Below, piece after piece: positions 8,756-17,418 of a stretch of DNA of 64,000 nt. The stretch's first letter is position 1; every line of letters starts with the position of its first letter. The position numbers and the translations under genes are program-made. This DNA comes from Pseudoxanthomonas sp. PXM03 (GTDB taxonomy: Bacteria; Pseudomonadota; Gammaproteobacteria; Xanthomonadales; Xanthomonadaceae): assembly GCF_014852005.1 (NCBI RefSeq), contig NZ_JACVAU010000005.1:170859-234858 (forward strand), written 5' to 3'. The notes below the pieces were generated by a model, which was given only the letters and a program-made list of their open reading frames with translations, had not been told where the DNA came from and did no database searches.

Positions 8756-9251
8756 CACGCGCAAGTGCAACGCACCCGGGGTATGAAAAGGGGGGCGTGC
8801 AGTGCTCATGCTTCTCCCTCGCCCCGCGCGCGGTGGAGCAACTGTCTTGATCCAGGGGCGACGCAACCGCCGCTGCGTGTCGCGCGTGCATGATGCATTC
8901 GAAGCCGGCGTAGCCCGAATAAGGCCAGCGGCCGCATCTGGGCACACGGGGCCGGACATGTCCCGATGCCCCGGGTGCGCTGTGCTTACCCGGGCTACGT
9001 GGCTTCAGCACCGCCTTTCTGCTCGCCCCTCATCCGCCCTCCGGGCACCTTCTCCCCGTGAACGGGGAGAAGGATTCATGGCGCGGGGCGTTTTTCTTCC
9101 CCTCATCGTCTGTGGGGAAAAGGAGGCATGGCGGGAGAGTTCTCCCTCGCCCCGCTTGCAGGGAGAGGGCGCCGAAGGCGGGTGAGGGGCGAACGGAGCG
9201 GAGGTACGTCCACTCGCTGTTCGCCGTCAGCGTCCGGTGACGTGCACGGCG
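8756..9251. other. gene-free stretch with palindromic repeats
   Basis: I see no credible gene. The stretch holds copies of the GGGGAGAAGG-type repeat: inward and outward copies around 9022-9075 and 9135-9190, and a CTTCTCCCTCGCCCCG segment at 8812-8828. It also has a short inverted match between GTAGCCCGAATAAG (8911-8924) and CTTACCCGGGCTAC (8985-8998), which looks like another repeat family. Confidence 0.6.
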
Positions 9252-9548
9252 TCAGCGCGGCTGGCACACCGGCGGGTTGGTCATGCCGAACGACAGCAGG
9301 TTGCCGCCGTTGACGGTGCAGGCATACGTTTTGCCGTTGCGGGCCTTGAGGGTGACGTAGGTGTTGGTGCCCTCGGTGCGGCGTTCCGCGATCGTCAGTT
9401 CCGAGGGGGACAGACCGAGCACGCCACCGGTTTCGGACAGGATGCGTTCGTCCGACAAGGTGTTGGTGCGGCTGGCAATGGAGCTGCAGCCGGCAGCAGT
9501 GAGGCAGCCGAGTGCCAGGACATTCCAGGCGAGGGTGCGAAAACGCAT
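9252..9548 (-). CDS. small predicted lipoprotein, 98 aa
   Basis: A small predicted outer-envelope lipoprotein. The signal peptide MRFRTLAWNVLALGCLTAAGC ends in a lipobox (TAAGC, acylated Cys21). The mature part is about 78 residues (SETGGVLGLSPSELTIAERR..., then TYVTLKARNGKTYACTVNGGN), a small beta-rich domain with one further cysteine pair. ATG 9548 is chosen because AAGGA stands about 9 bp upstream; MKRNHT further upstream overlaps that ribosome site. No family name is recognised. Confidence 0.75.
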   Translation of the reverse strand: MRFRTLAWNVLALGCLTAAGCSSIASRTNTLSDERILSETGGVLGLSPSELTIAERRTEGTNTYVTLKARNGKTYACTVNGGNLLSFGMTNPPVCQPR

Positions 9549-9621
9549 CGTGTGATTCCTTTTCATGATGGGGGTCGGAGAGGCAACGCGCGCGCAGACC
9601 CCGGAAGCGCGCGCGGGTGGA

Positions 9622-11079
9622 TCACAGCGCCAGTTCGAGCGTCGCCTCGGCGTTGAACGTGGCCGACCAGCGCCCTGCGCCGGTGGCGCGCAGGTCGTAC
9701 AGGCCGTAGGGCGTGGCCAGTGCGGCACGCGACAGCGAGCCGTCGGCAGCCAGCGAGACGATGCGCAGGCGCTGGCCGGGCCACGCGTAGGCGTTGGCGA
9801 AGAAGGCGCGCAGCGGTTCGGCACCGGCCAGTTCGCCGACGCAGCGGCCGTGCTCGATGCGGAACGAAGCCTCGGTGTCGAAGCGCGCGCCCTTCAGCGT
9901 GCCGGCCAGGCGACCCGAGGCGGGGCAGGCCGCCGCGACCAGTCCGTCCGGTTGCGATCGGAATGGCGCCGCCAACACCTGCGCAGTGGGCTCCATCGCC
10001 GATGCCCACATCGCGTTGGACAACACGCTGGCCGCGGTGTCCTGCGCCGGCCACAGCATCAGCACGCTGCGCGCGCCGGTGGTGATGCCGGCGTGGTGCG
10101 CGACGGGCTCGCCGTCGGCATCGCGGCCGATGCGCCAGCCGAAGCCGACGTCGTAGGTGCTGTCATGCGCGGGCTCGCCGCTGGCCAGTCGCATGGGTTG
10201 TCGCATCGCCTGCCAGCGCGCGGCGCCGACGATGCGGTGCTCCAGCACGCGGCCGCCGAAGGTGGCCAGCGCCTCGGGTGTGGCGGCCAGTCCACCCCCG
10301 GGCCAGGTATAGCTCATGTCGGTGCGCGGTACGTGGCGCACAGCGCCGTGTTCGATGTCGTACAGCTGCGACGCGCGTCCGCCATCCGTTTCGCCGTCTG
10401 CACCGATCGCCAGGCCATCGGTGACGTGGTGGCGGACGTAGTCGAGGAAGTGTTCGCCCGAACGCGCTTCGATCACCGCGCCGAGCAGCGTGTAGCCCCA
10501 CGACGAATAGCGGTAGGTGGTACCGGGGGCCGACAGCAGCGCGCGGCCGGAGAAAATGCCCACCGCATCGCGCGCGGTCGGATAGCGGACGCGACCGAGC
10601 ACCTGCAGGTCGTTGCCGGCGTAGTGCGGTGCGCCGGATGTGTGCGAGGCAAGCTGGCGCACCGTCACGGGCGACCACGTCGCCGGCAGCCAGGGCAGCG
10701 CGTCGCCGACGGGCGCATCGATGTCGATACGACCTTCTTCCGCCAGTTTCGCCGCCGCGGTGGCGGCGATGACCTTGGAGACGCTGGCCAGCCGGAACAC
10801 GGTGTCGCGCTGCACCGGCGAGCGGGCTTCGACATCGCGCAATCCCGCGCAGCCGGTCCACACCACGCGGCCGTCGCGCCACACGGCGGCGCCCATGCCC
10901 GGCACACCGTTGGTGGCGACCAGTGCCTGCAGCAATTTTTGCGCAGTCATGGCGGCGGCATCGTCGGACGGCCCATCGCAGGTGTCGGCGGCAAGCGCGG
11001 GCGTCGCCGTGCAGGACAGCGCGAGTACGCATGCGGTGAAGCGCAGTGGCGCGAACGGACGGAAAAAAGTGACGCGCAT
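9622..11079 (-). CDS. serine hydrolase, beta-lactamase / class C PBP-like
   Basis: A 485-residue exported serine hydrolase. The signal peptide ends near TATPALAA (residue 31). The beta-lactamase-fold catalytic set is visible: SVSK at 99-102 (nucleophile Ser99), YSS at 191-193 in place of YxN, and HHAG as the HxG element late in the domain. The last ~110 residues form an extra beta-rich C-terminal domain, as in several D-aminopeptidase/esterase relatives. It may be an esterase, D-amino-acid peptidase or lactonase; true beta-lactamase activity cannot be inferred. Confidence 0.85.
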   Translation of the reverse strand: MRVTFFRPFAPLRFTACVLALSCTATPALAADTCDGPSDDAAAMTAQKLLQALVATNGVPGMGAAVWRDGRVVWTGCAGLRDVEARSPVQRDTVFRLASVSKVIAATAAAKLAEEGRIDIDAPVGDALPWLPATWSPVTVRQLASHTSGAPHYAGNDLQVLGRVRYPTARDAVGIFSGRALLSAPGTTYRYSSWGYTLLGAVIEARSGEHFLDYVRHHVTDGLAIGADGETDGGRASQLYDIEHGAVRHVPRTDMSYTWPGGGLAATPEALATFGGRVLEHRIVGAARWQAMRQPMRLASGEPAHDSTYDVGFGWRIGRDADGEPVAHHAGITTGARSVLMLWPAQDTAASVLSNAMWASAMEPTAQVLAAPFRSQPDGLVAAACPASGRLAGTLKGARFDTEASFRIEHGRCVGELAGAEPLRAFFANAYAWPGQRLRIVSLAADGSLSRAALATPYGLYDLRATGAGRWSATFNAEATLELAL

Positions 11080-11229
11080 CGGACGGCTCCGGAAGGGGAG
11101 CCCTCACCCTAATAGCGCGATCCTGCGTTGTCGTTGCGCGTGCGGCTGCACGTGCACGCGCTGCGCCGATCCGGTGGGGCGGTGTTCGCGCGGAGGACAA
11201 GACGGCGAGCGTCCGCGCCGTTACCGGGG

Positions 11230-11976
11230 TCAGCCGCCCGCGTGCAGCGCAGACAGCAGCGCGTCGATATAGGTGCGGCTGACGCGCACCGGCGTGCCGT
11301 CGTGCAGCCGCAGCACCGCATCGCGGTTGGTCAGCGGCTGCAGTTCCGCCACCTGGTCCAGGCGCACGATGGAGGAGCGGTGTACGCGCACGAAGCGCGC
11401 CGGGTCCAGCTGCGCAGCGAGCTGGTGCAGGGACTCGCGCACGATGTACGTGCGTTCGCCCACGTGCAGCACGGCATAGTCGCCGTCGGCGCCGATCCAC
11501 GCCACGCTGGCGGCCCGGATGAAGAGCGTGCGATGGCCGATCCGCACCAAGAATTTCTCCAGGTGCCGCGCCGGGGTGGCGGTGGGTGGCGTGCGTGCCG
11601 TGTCCAGGTCGCGCAGACGCAGCAGCTGGCGCGCGCGGGCCAGCGCTTCGGCAAAGCGCACGTCGTCGACGGGCTTGAGCAGGTAGTCGACGGCGTTCAA
11701 GGCGAACGCCCTGACCGCGAAGCTGTCGTGCGCGGTCAGCAGGATCGCCAGCGGTCGCTGTTGCGGCGACAGCGCCGCCAGCACGTCCAGACCGGTCATG
11801 CCCGGCATCTGCACGTCCATGAAAACCAGGTCCGGCGGTTGCGCCTGCAGGCCGGCCAGCGCGGTGGTGCCGTCTTCGTATTCGCCCACCACCTGCAGAT
11901 CATCGAAGGCGGCCAGCAACGACAGCACGCCACGCCGTGCGAGCGGTTCGTCGTCGACCACGCAGACGCGGATCAC
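11230..11976 (-). CDS. LytTR-family response regulator (second pair)
   Basis: A 248-residue response regulator: receiver with D8/D9, phospho-acceptor D54 (LVFMDVQMPGM), T81 and K101 (YLLKPVD). The LytTR domain is at about 140-245 (LVRIGHRTLFIRAASVAWIGADGDYAVLH, RFVRVHRSSIVRLDQVAEL, GTPVRVSRTYIDALL). It overlaps the kinase gene by 4 bp (11973-11976), the same arrangement as the first pair at 4063-5912. It could regulate the divergent or flanking exported hydrolases (9622 and 13555), but this is only inferred from proximity. Confidence 0.92.
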   Translation of the reverse strand: MIRVCVVDDEPLARRGVLSLLAAFDDLQVVGEYEDGTTALAGLQAQPPDLVFMDVQMPGMTGLDVLAALSPQQRPLAILLTAHDSFAVRAFALNAVDYLLKPVDDVRFAEALARARQLLRLRDLDTARTPPTATPARHLEKFLVRIGHRTLFIRAASVAWIGADGDYAVLHVGERTYIVRESLHQLAAQLDPARFVRVHRSSIVRLDQVAELQPLTNRDAVLRLHDGTPVRVSRTYIDALLSALHAGG

Positions 11977-13076
11977 GTAGCCGGCTCCGGCGCGGTGCGC
12001 AGCGGCAACGTCAGCCGGACGCGGTAGCGCCCCGCGTCGATGTCGGCCTGCAGGCTGGCGCGGTCCGGATAAAGCCGGGCGAGGCGGCCACGCACGTTGT
12101 CCAGGCCGACGGCGGTACGCGCGTCCTCCGATCGTGGTGGTGCTTCGCCGGGCGCAGGGAGGTCGTTGTCGATGCGGATGTCCAGCTGCGTACCGTCGCG
12201 GGCGATGCGGATATCCAGGCGGCCCGGTGCACTGCGCGGGGCAATGCCATGGCGGATCGCGTTCTCCACCAGCGGTTGCAGCAGCAGCCCGGGCACATGC
12301 GCGCCCAGCACGCCGTCACCGACATGCCACGACAGCAGCAGGCGCCGGCCCAGCCTGGCTTTCTCGACTTCCAGATAGGCTTCGGTCATGGCGATCTCTT
12401 CGGCCAGCGTCACCTCATGCCCCGCGCGTGCATCGAGCACCGCGCGCAGGAAGTCACCGAGGCGAGCCAGCATCTGTCGCGCTTCCGTACCGCGCTCGTC
12501 GGCGACCAGCGCGGAAACCGCATTCAGCGTGTTGAACAGGAAGTGCGGCTGCAACTGGTAGCGCAGTGCACGCAATTCGGCATCACGCGCCAGGGCGCGC
12601 GCCTCCAGGTGCCGGGCCTGCTCGTGGCGCAGTTCCGCGCAGTACGTCACCACCGCATGCACCGCGCAGTACGCCACCAGCACCAGCCAGGCACCTTCCA
12701 GGCCACGGAACAGCAAGCCGACATCCAGCGTGCCCGGCGCGACGAGACGCGCCAGGCTGCCTGAGGTGGCGGCCTGCAGCGCGACACTGAGCAGGCGCGT
12801 GGCCAGCGCCATCGCATAGGTCGTCAGCAGCAGCACCAGCGCGATCCGCCACACCGCCATGCTGCGTCGCCACAGCCAGCGCTGCAGGGCAGTCAGCGGC
12901 AGCACCCACAGCACGAACGCCGACAGGTACAGCGTGCGCGCCAGCGTGGCGTTGCCGTGGCCCAGGATCGGCATCGCCATCACCAGCAGGCAGACGCCCA
13001 GCGGCAGGCCGGCCAGCACCGGCAGCCAGAACGGCGGCAGCGCGTGCCGGCCGGCGCGTGCAGGCGTCATCGGCAT
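11973..13076 (-). CDS. LytS-type sensor histidine kinase (second pair)
   Basis: About 367 residues with four to five membrane segments (roughly 17-37, 46-64, 76-100, 127-146). Then comes a short coiled coil and the histidine box YQLQPHFLFNTLNAVSAL with H178, then QPLVENAIRHG (N box). The G box is degenerate (IDNDLPAPGE). The start is uncertain: the open frame begins at a TTG at 13094; ATG 13076 (MPMTP) or ATG 13070 are more likely, none with a clear Shine-Dalgarno. It is a paralogue of the kinase at 4821-5912. Confidence 0.88.
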   Translation of the reverse strand: MPMTPARAGRHALPPFWLPVLAGLPLGVCLLVMAMPILGHGNATLARTLYLSAFVLWVLPLTALQRWLWRRSMAVWRIALVLLLTTYAMALATRLLSVALQAATSGSLARLVAPGTLDVGLLFRGLEGAWLVLVAYCAVHAVVTYCAELRHEQARHLEARALARDAELRALRYQLQPHFLFNTLNAVSALVADERGTEARQMLARLGDFLRAVLDARAGHEVTLAEEIAMTEAYLEVEKARLGRRLLLSWHVGDGVLGAHVPGLLLQPLVENAIRHGIAPRSAPGRLDIRIARDGTQLDIRIDNDLPAPGEAPPRSEDARTAVGLDNVRGRLARLYPDRASLQADIDAGRYRVRLTLPLRTAPEPAT

Positions 13077-13554
13077 GCCGCACCGTGTTCGCAACAGGTT
13101 GAAGGACGTTCAGACGGACACATGGGCGAGGGGCGGGCTCGGAGTGGATGAGGCATGGCGCGCGTCCATGCGCGGTCGTACGACGGCCATGGTCGGCGGG
13201 GAGCGCACGGACGCGCAATGGCGGATGCTCTGGGCGCCAGCTCAGCATGGCCGCCGGCACCGCCACCAGCGCGCTGCGCCAGGGCGGTGACGCCATGCGG
13301 TGGTGCGGTTGGCCGCAGCCATGGACGCCGCACGCCTGCGTTGGGCGCAGGCATCCTTGCCATGCCTGCGAACGGAGAGGTCGGTGTCTGGCAGCATCGG
13401 ATGAAGCGATGACGTCACCCGTGCGGCGCGATCCGGGCGATGCGGACGGCACGTGCAGCAATGCCGGGAGCGTGCGCCACCGCTTCGCGCGGTGCCGTGC
13501 CTCCTTGTGCCCGGACCCCCGCGGATCGCTCGAAGGCTCACGCCAGCCTCGTCG
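13077..13554. other. gene-free stretch with a partial gene duplicate
   Basis: I find no intact gene between the second kinase and the S41 gene. The right part (about 13412-13518) matches 15269-15373: both share TCACCCGTGCGGCG, a GTGCAGCA block and end in CTTG(T/C)GCCCGGACC. In the second copy this is the 3' part of the 99-residue gene at 15288-15587. The copy here is frame-disrupted and has no start, so it is a remnant. Confidence 0.5.
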
Positions 13555-14529
13555 TCAGTGTTGCGCGCACTGCTTGACCAGCCACGTGCGTGCGGCCTGC
13601 AGCGGCTGGTCCGTGGTCTCGTCGGGCACGACGGGCCCCTGGTGGATCACGCCGCGCCGGTCCTGGATATGCGCGGTGGTCAACGCCACCATGCCGCCGT
13701 TCGACAGGCGCATGCTCGCGTTGGCGGTGGTGGCGCCCCGCGTGGGCTGGCCGAAGAAGCGCACGTTGCGCTGGCCCTTGAAGCCCAGCGCCAGGATCTC
13801 GCCGGAGCTCATCGTGCCCGGCCCCAGGATGACGGCGAGGTGCGCGGGCTTGCGCACCAGGGCCGGCAGCTCCACGCGCGGAAACACGCTTTCGTTCATC
13901 CGCAGCTGTCCGTCGCGGACGTTGACCACCTGCGGCGCTCCGCTGCGTCCCTGGAAGGTCTCCAGCACGCCCTCGTCGTACAGTGGCGCGATGCCGCCCA
14001 TCATCGGCCACATGTTGCCACCCGGATTGTGGGCGACGTCGACGATCAATCCGCAGGGGGCGTTGGCCAGTGACTGGTTGAGTGCATCGCGCACATCGCG
14101 CGTCGCCGCGGGCGTCTCGGCCGACCCGCCGCTCCAGGCGTTGATCGCCAGATGGCCGACGCCTTCGACGGTGCCATGCGCCTGCGCGATGGGCTTCGGC
14201 GTGCGTGCCGCCGGGTTGCCGGTGGACGTGCCGGCCGCTGCTCCGGACGGCACTGACGAAGGCGGGGGTGGCATGTAGAAGGAATGCCCATCCTTGAGGG
14301 CGCCAAGGACATGTCGGATGGCAGCGGTGCGACCGGCTTCGCCGGGCGAGGCCGCCAGCAACGCGTACGCCTCGCGTTCAACGACGGGCCAATCCGGCAG
14401 GTGGCCATTCACGCCTCGCGTGCGTGCCGCTGCGATGACTTCATCAAGGATGGCGTCCGCCGCATGGAGCGGTGGCGCGCAGGCGAACAGGACCAGGGCG
14501 ATGGCGGAAAGGCGGGTGCGTAGCTTCAC
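13555..14529 (-). CDS. exported S41-family peptidase-like protein
   Basis: About 324 residues, exported (KLRTRLSAIALVLFACAPPLHA). The C-terminal half has the S41 (C-terminal processing / tail-specific protease) layout: VGHLAINAWSGG, CGLIVDVAHNPGG, then GPGTMSSGEILALGF with the likely nucleophile Ser and GQPTRGATT. The lysine that forms the Ser-Lys dyad in CtpA-type enzymes (in a G-K after T-x-G) is Ala here, so the mechanism may follow the tricorn-like branch, or the protein may be inactive. GTG 14529 is preferred because AAGGAA lies 9 bp upstream; ATG 14550 is the alternative. Confidence 0.78.
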   Translation of the reverse strand: MKLRTRLSAIALVLFACAPPLHAADAILDEVIAAARTRGVNGHLPDWPVVEREAYALLAASPGEAGRTAAIRHVLGALKDGHSFYMPPPPSSVPSGAAAGTSTGNPAARTPKPIAQAHGTVEGVGHLAINAWSGGSAETPAATRDVRDALNQSLANAPCGLIVDVAHNPGGNMWPMMGGIAPLYDEGVLETFQGRSGAPQVVNVRDGQLRMNESVFPRVELPALVRKPAHLAVILGPGTMSSGEILALGFKGQRNVRFFGQPTRGATTANASMRLSNGGMVALTTAHIQDRRGVIHQGPVVPDETTDQPLQAARTWLVKQCAQH

Positions 14530-14629
14530 GAATGCGCGTTCCTTGTGCATGGGGGAGTCGGAGGGAGGCGGGCGGGACTTCGACGTTCCTTTCGTCGGCG
14601 GGTGGTCCGCAGGTGAAGCGGGCGCGCCC

Positions 14630-15100
14630 TCAGGGCAACCGCTTGAACGTCGTCGTCTGCAGGAACGGAGTGCCGTCCTTGTGGAAGGCGGCCTTGGTTT
14701 CGGTCAGCGTGCCGCCGTCTTCCGTGACCGAGTAGATGCGGGTCGAGGAGGGCGTGCCCTGGTAGGCGAGCTGCAGCACCACCACGTTGGGGGCAGGCAT
14801 CTTCGCCGTGCCGACGTCGGCCCAGTAGCTGCCGGTGATCTTGCCGGGTGTCCCGTCCAGCGCCAGGGTGGCGTCCGAATCCATTGTGCCGCCATTGGGA
14901 TCGACGATCTCGATATGCGTCGACCACATCCCGTCGCCGGGCTGCCTGAATTCCATCGTGACGCTGCGCGGGCGTGCGTCGGGTGGCATCGGCAACGTCG
15001 CCACATCCAGTGCCCAGCGGCCGACCAGCGGTGATGCGGCGAACGCGGGCGCGGCGTGCAGGGCGAGTGCGGCCAACAGGGCGAGGAACGTGGTCTTCAT
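14630..15100 (-). CDS. exported hypothetical protein, 156 aa
   Basis: An exported protein with a clear signal peptide (MKTTFLALLAALALHAAPAFA). GGAGGCTCC directly upstream sets ATG 15100. The mature part (LVGRWALDVATLPMPP, MWSTHIEIVDPNGG, ITGSYWADVGTAKMPAPN) is a beta-rich domain of about 135 residues. The pattern of GRW at the start and alternating strands suggests a small lipocalin-like barrel, but I cannot assign a family with certainty. It is a single gene between the S41 and 99-aa genes, all on the minus strand. Confidence 0.72.
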   Translation of the reverse strand: MKTTFLALLAALALHAAPAFAASPLVGRWALDVATLPMPPDARPRSVTMEFRQPGDGMWSTHIEIVDPNGGTMDSDATLALDGTPGKITGSYWADVGTAKMPAPNVVVLQLAYQGTPSSTRIYSVTEDGGTLTETKAAFHKDGTPFLQTTTFKRLP

Positions 15101-15287
15101 GGAGCCTCCGTGCAGGGTGGCGCGATGGCGGCGGGAACCGCATCCGTCGCGGGCAGGGCGACCATGCCATTCCATCCGCAATACTGTCCAGCCATGCAGC
15201 CCCGGCATGCGCAACGCGCCCGGGGCCAAGCGGGGTATCGGGATGTGCAGTGCCGGGTGCGGCCGTGGCCTCACCCGTGCGGCGTGA

Positions 15288-15587
15288 TCACGGTGAGGCG
15301 GATGCGTGCAGCAGGAGCGACGGAAGCGCGCGCCGCGGCCTCGCCCTGCGCAGTGCATCCTTGCGCCCGGACCAGAAATGGATCTCGCGCTTGAGGTGTT
15401 GCCCGAAGAACACCGCCACGCGTTGCACCACGCCGGTCTGCACGACCACCAGCATGGGTTCGCGCGCCTCGGCCGGAATGGGCCAGCCTTCGTTTTCGGC
15501 GCATTCCACCGCGCGGTCATTCAGCAGGTGCGCCACGCGCTGGAAGCCGGATGCATTCGAGATGACGCGATGCAGCTTGGTGTTCAT
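15288..15587 (-). CDS. hypothetical protein, 99 aa
   Basis: A small soluble protein of unknown function (MNTKLHRVISNASGFQRVAHLL..., with VVVQTGVVQRVAVFFGQ in the middle). ATG 15587 follows a purine-rich CCGGAGCCGCC. The last ~30 residues are Arg/Leu/Ala-rich and of low complexity. A broken copy of this 3' segment is found at about 13412-13518, so the 3' end has been duplicated locally. It could regulate or bind something small, but nothing in the sequence shows a role. Confidence 0.5.
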   Translation of the reverse strand: MNTKLHRVISNASGFQRVAHLLNDRAVECAENEGWPIPAEAREPMLVVVQTGVVQRVAVFFGQHLKREIHFWSGRKDALRRARPRRALPSLLLHASASP

Positions 15588-15895
15588 GGCGGCTCCGGAC
15601 GTTGTGCGAGCCGGCACACTGCGGGCGCGGAAGCTAACCAATCTCGGAATCCCGCGTGAAGCCACGCTAGCACGTCGCCAGCATGCACGGCGCGGTTTCG
15701 GACAGGCGGGCGTCACGCCATGGTCACGGTGGGGCGCGCATCGTGGCGCCGCTACGGTGCAATACCGTATCGGCTGCTCAGCCGCGCGCCACGTCTTTCC
15801 CCATCCTCCGCATTGAGCTGCACCTGGCGTCGCGCCGGGTCACGGCCTTGGCCGTCCACGAGACCCAGGAAGGGTCCATCCCGCAGGAACCCCCC
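15588..15895. other. intergenic stretch
   Basis: Divergent spacer between the 99-aa gene (minus) and the fasciclin gene (plus). It must contain both promoters, but I can point to no convincing -35/-10 pair. No repeat or RNA gene is seen. Confidence 0.4.
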
Positions 15896-16348
15896 ATGGA
15901 AATGCAGCAGAAAGAAGGCCTCGTGCAACAGAACCTGGTAGGCACCCTGAGGAGCCACCACACGTTCGGCACGTTCGCCCATGCCATCGACAAGGCAGGG
16001 CTGACCGCATCCCTCAATGGCAGCGATCAATACACCCTGTTCGCGCCGACCGATGATGCGTTCTCGGCGTTGCCCGCCGGGGCGCTGGACCGCCTGCTGG
16101 AACCGTCCAACAAGGATGAGCTCACCGCGCTGGTGAACTATCACCTGGTCACAGGCCGCAAGACCACGGCCGACGTGGGCAAGTGGCAGTCCGCGCGCAC
16201 CGTGCAGGGCCAGGGCGCGCCGATCAGGATTGCCGACGGACAGATCAGCATCGACGGCGCCCACCTCACCCGGCCCGACATCATGGCCAGGAATGGCGTG
16301 ATCCACGGCATCGACAAAGTGAACATTCCGGATTCCAGGCCTCACTGA
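15896..16348 (+). CDS. fasciclin-domain protein
   Basis: A 150-residue single fasciclin (FAS1) domain. The diagnostic H1 and H2 boxes are present: YTLFAPTDDAFSALPAG near residues 42-58 and NGVIHGIDKVNIP at the end, with LVNYHLVTG between. No signal peptide is present from ATG 15896 (MEMQQKEGLVQQ), which is unusual for FAS1 proteins, many of which are exported. An upstream in-frame region from 15683 does not add a convincing one. A strong terminator follows directly. Confidence 0.88.
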   Translation: MEMQQKEGLVQQNLVGTLRSHHTFGTFAHAIDKAGLTASLNGSDQYTLFAPTDDAFSALPAGALDRLLEPSNKDELTALVNYHLVTGRKTTADVGKWQSARTVQGQGAPIRIADGQISIDGAHLTRPDIMARNGVIHGIDKVNIPDSRPH

Positions 16349-16372
16349 GGTGAGGCAGCAAGGGAATGCACG

Positions 16373-16403
16373 CGGCGGGGAGCAATCCCCGCCGTTTTTT
16401 TTT
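16373..16403 (+). terminator. strong rho-independent terminator
   Basis: CGGCGGGGA (16373-16381) pairs perfectly with TCCCCGCCG (16386-16394) around a GCAA tetraloop, followed by nine T residues. It ends the fasciclin transcript. Confidence 0.92.
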
Positions 16404-16468
16404 GACGGAACCTGCACGCGCGACGACCGATGCTGCGCACGGTCCGCGTAAGAGGCGAGAAACGATCC

Positions 16469-16810
16469 ATGAAATCCAGGCATCTGCGCATGGGCGTCGG
16501 CTTCCTGCCGATCTTCGAGGCGAACGGTGTGCAGGCGGCGCAGATGGTCATCAGGCGCGGTGGCAGGGAAGGCGGACCGGACAATCGCCATCGCGGCGCC
16601 GATCAGTGGCTGTTCGTCGCCGAGGGCCAGGGCGTGGCCATCGTGGAAGGCGCGCGCCGCGCGCTGAAGCCCGGCAGCCTGCTGCTGATCGAACGCGGCG
16701 AACGGCACGAGATCCGCGCCACCGGCCGTACGCCGCTGAAGACGGTCAACTTCTATTCCCCGCCCGCCTACACGCCCGACGGCGATGAGCGGCCGGCGGG
16801 CAAACCCTGA
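16469..16810 (+). CDS. cupin-domain protein
   Basis: A 113-residue small cupin. The first cupin motif appears as GREGGPDNRHRGADQWLFVAEG and the second as LKPGSLLLIERGERHEIRATG. The metal-binding His/Glu/His pattern is only partly conserved (RH near residue 41, then RHEI). ATG 16469 follows AGAGGCGAGA. The DUF421 gene starts 20 bp after its stop, so both may be one transcript. The ligand is unknown. Confidence 0.82.
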   Translation: MKSRHLRMGVGFLPIFEANGVQAAQMVIRRGGREGGPDNRHRGADQWLFVAEGQGVAIVEGARRALKPGSLLLIERGERHEIRATGRTPLKTVNFYSPPAYTPDGDERPAGKP

Positions 16811-16830
16811 GACACGACGAGGTGACGACG

Positions 16831-17319
16831 ATGGAGAGCGTGGCGCGCAGCCTGTTCGAACTGGGCATGCCGTGGTGGGAATTCGTGTTGCGTGCCGTCG
16901 CCGTCTACGTGGTGGTGCTGCTGATGGTGCGCCTGACCGGCAAGCGCACCGTAGGCCAGTTCACGCCGTTCGATCTGCTGGTGGTGGTGCTGCTGGGCAC
17001 GGCGGTGCAGAACTCGCTGATCGGCGAGGACACATCGTTGCTGGGCGGCCTGATCCTGGCGGCAACGCTGCTGGGCCTGAACTGGAGCGTGGGCAAACTT
17101 TCCGCGCGCAGCCGCCGCTTCGACCAGGTGGTGGAGGGCAAGCCGGTGATCCTGCTGCGGCATGGCGAACTCTTCCGCGATGAGCTGGCGCGCCAGTCGC
17201 TGAGCGAGCACGACTTCGCCATCGCGCGCCGTTCCGCAGGCTACGCCACGCTGGGGGAAATCGAACTGGCCGTGCTGGAAACCTCGGGCGAGATCACCTT
17301 CATCGGCAGGAAGCCCTGA
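16831..17319 (+). CDS. DUF421 (YetF/YcaP-type) membrane protein
   Basis: A 162-residue protein with three N-terminal membrane helices (about 16-36, 53-73, 77-95). These are separated by the family signature LTGKRTVGQFTPFDLLVVVLLG. The cytosolic C-terminal domain follows: VVEGKPVILLRHGELFRDELARQSLS and GYATLGEIELAVLETSGEITF. This is the DUF421 / YetF family, membrane proteins of unclear role often linked to envelope or spore maintenance. ATG 16831 is preferred over GTG 16822 because GAGGTG sits just upstream. Confidence 0.9.
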   Translation: MESVARSLFELGMPWWEFVLRAVAVYVVVLLMVRLTGKRTVGQFTPFDLLVVVLLGTAVQNSLIGEDTSLLGGLILAATLLGLNWSVGKLSARSRRFDQVVEGKPVILLRHGELFRDELARQSLSEHDFAIARRSAGYATLGEIELAVLETSGEITFIGRKP

Positions 17320-17354
17320 TCGGGTAGCCAGGTGGGCGGCAAGACGGTGCGTCC

Positions 17355-17390
17355 ATTCCTTCTCCCCGTTGCGCGGGGAGAAGGATGGCC
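17355..17390. repeat. GGGGAGAAGG-type palindromic repeat
   Basis: CCTTCTCCCCG followed by CGGGGAGAAGG with a short loop, between the converging DUF421 and ferritin-like genes. It is one member of a family found in at least eight places in the window. Confidence 0.75.
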
Positions 17391-17418
17391 GGAGACCGGG
17401 CGTGCGGCCGGTGGAAAC

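Noticed and set aside
9622..11079. Antibiotic-resistance beta-lactamase
   Set aside because: Has the SxxK fold marks, but YSS replaces YxN and there is an extra C-terminal domain. Relatives of this type are mostly esterases or peptidases, so resistance should not be claimed.
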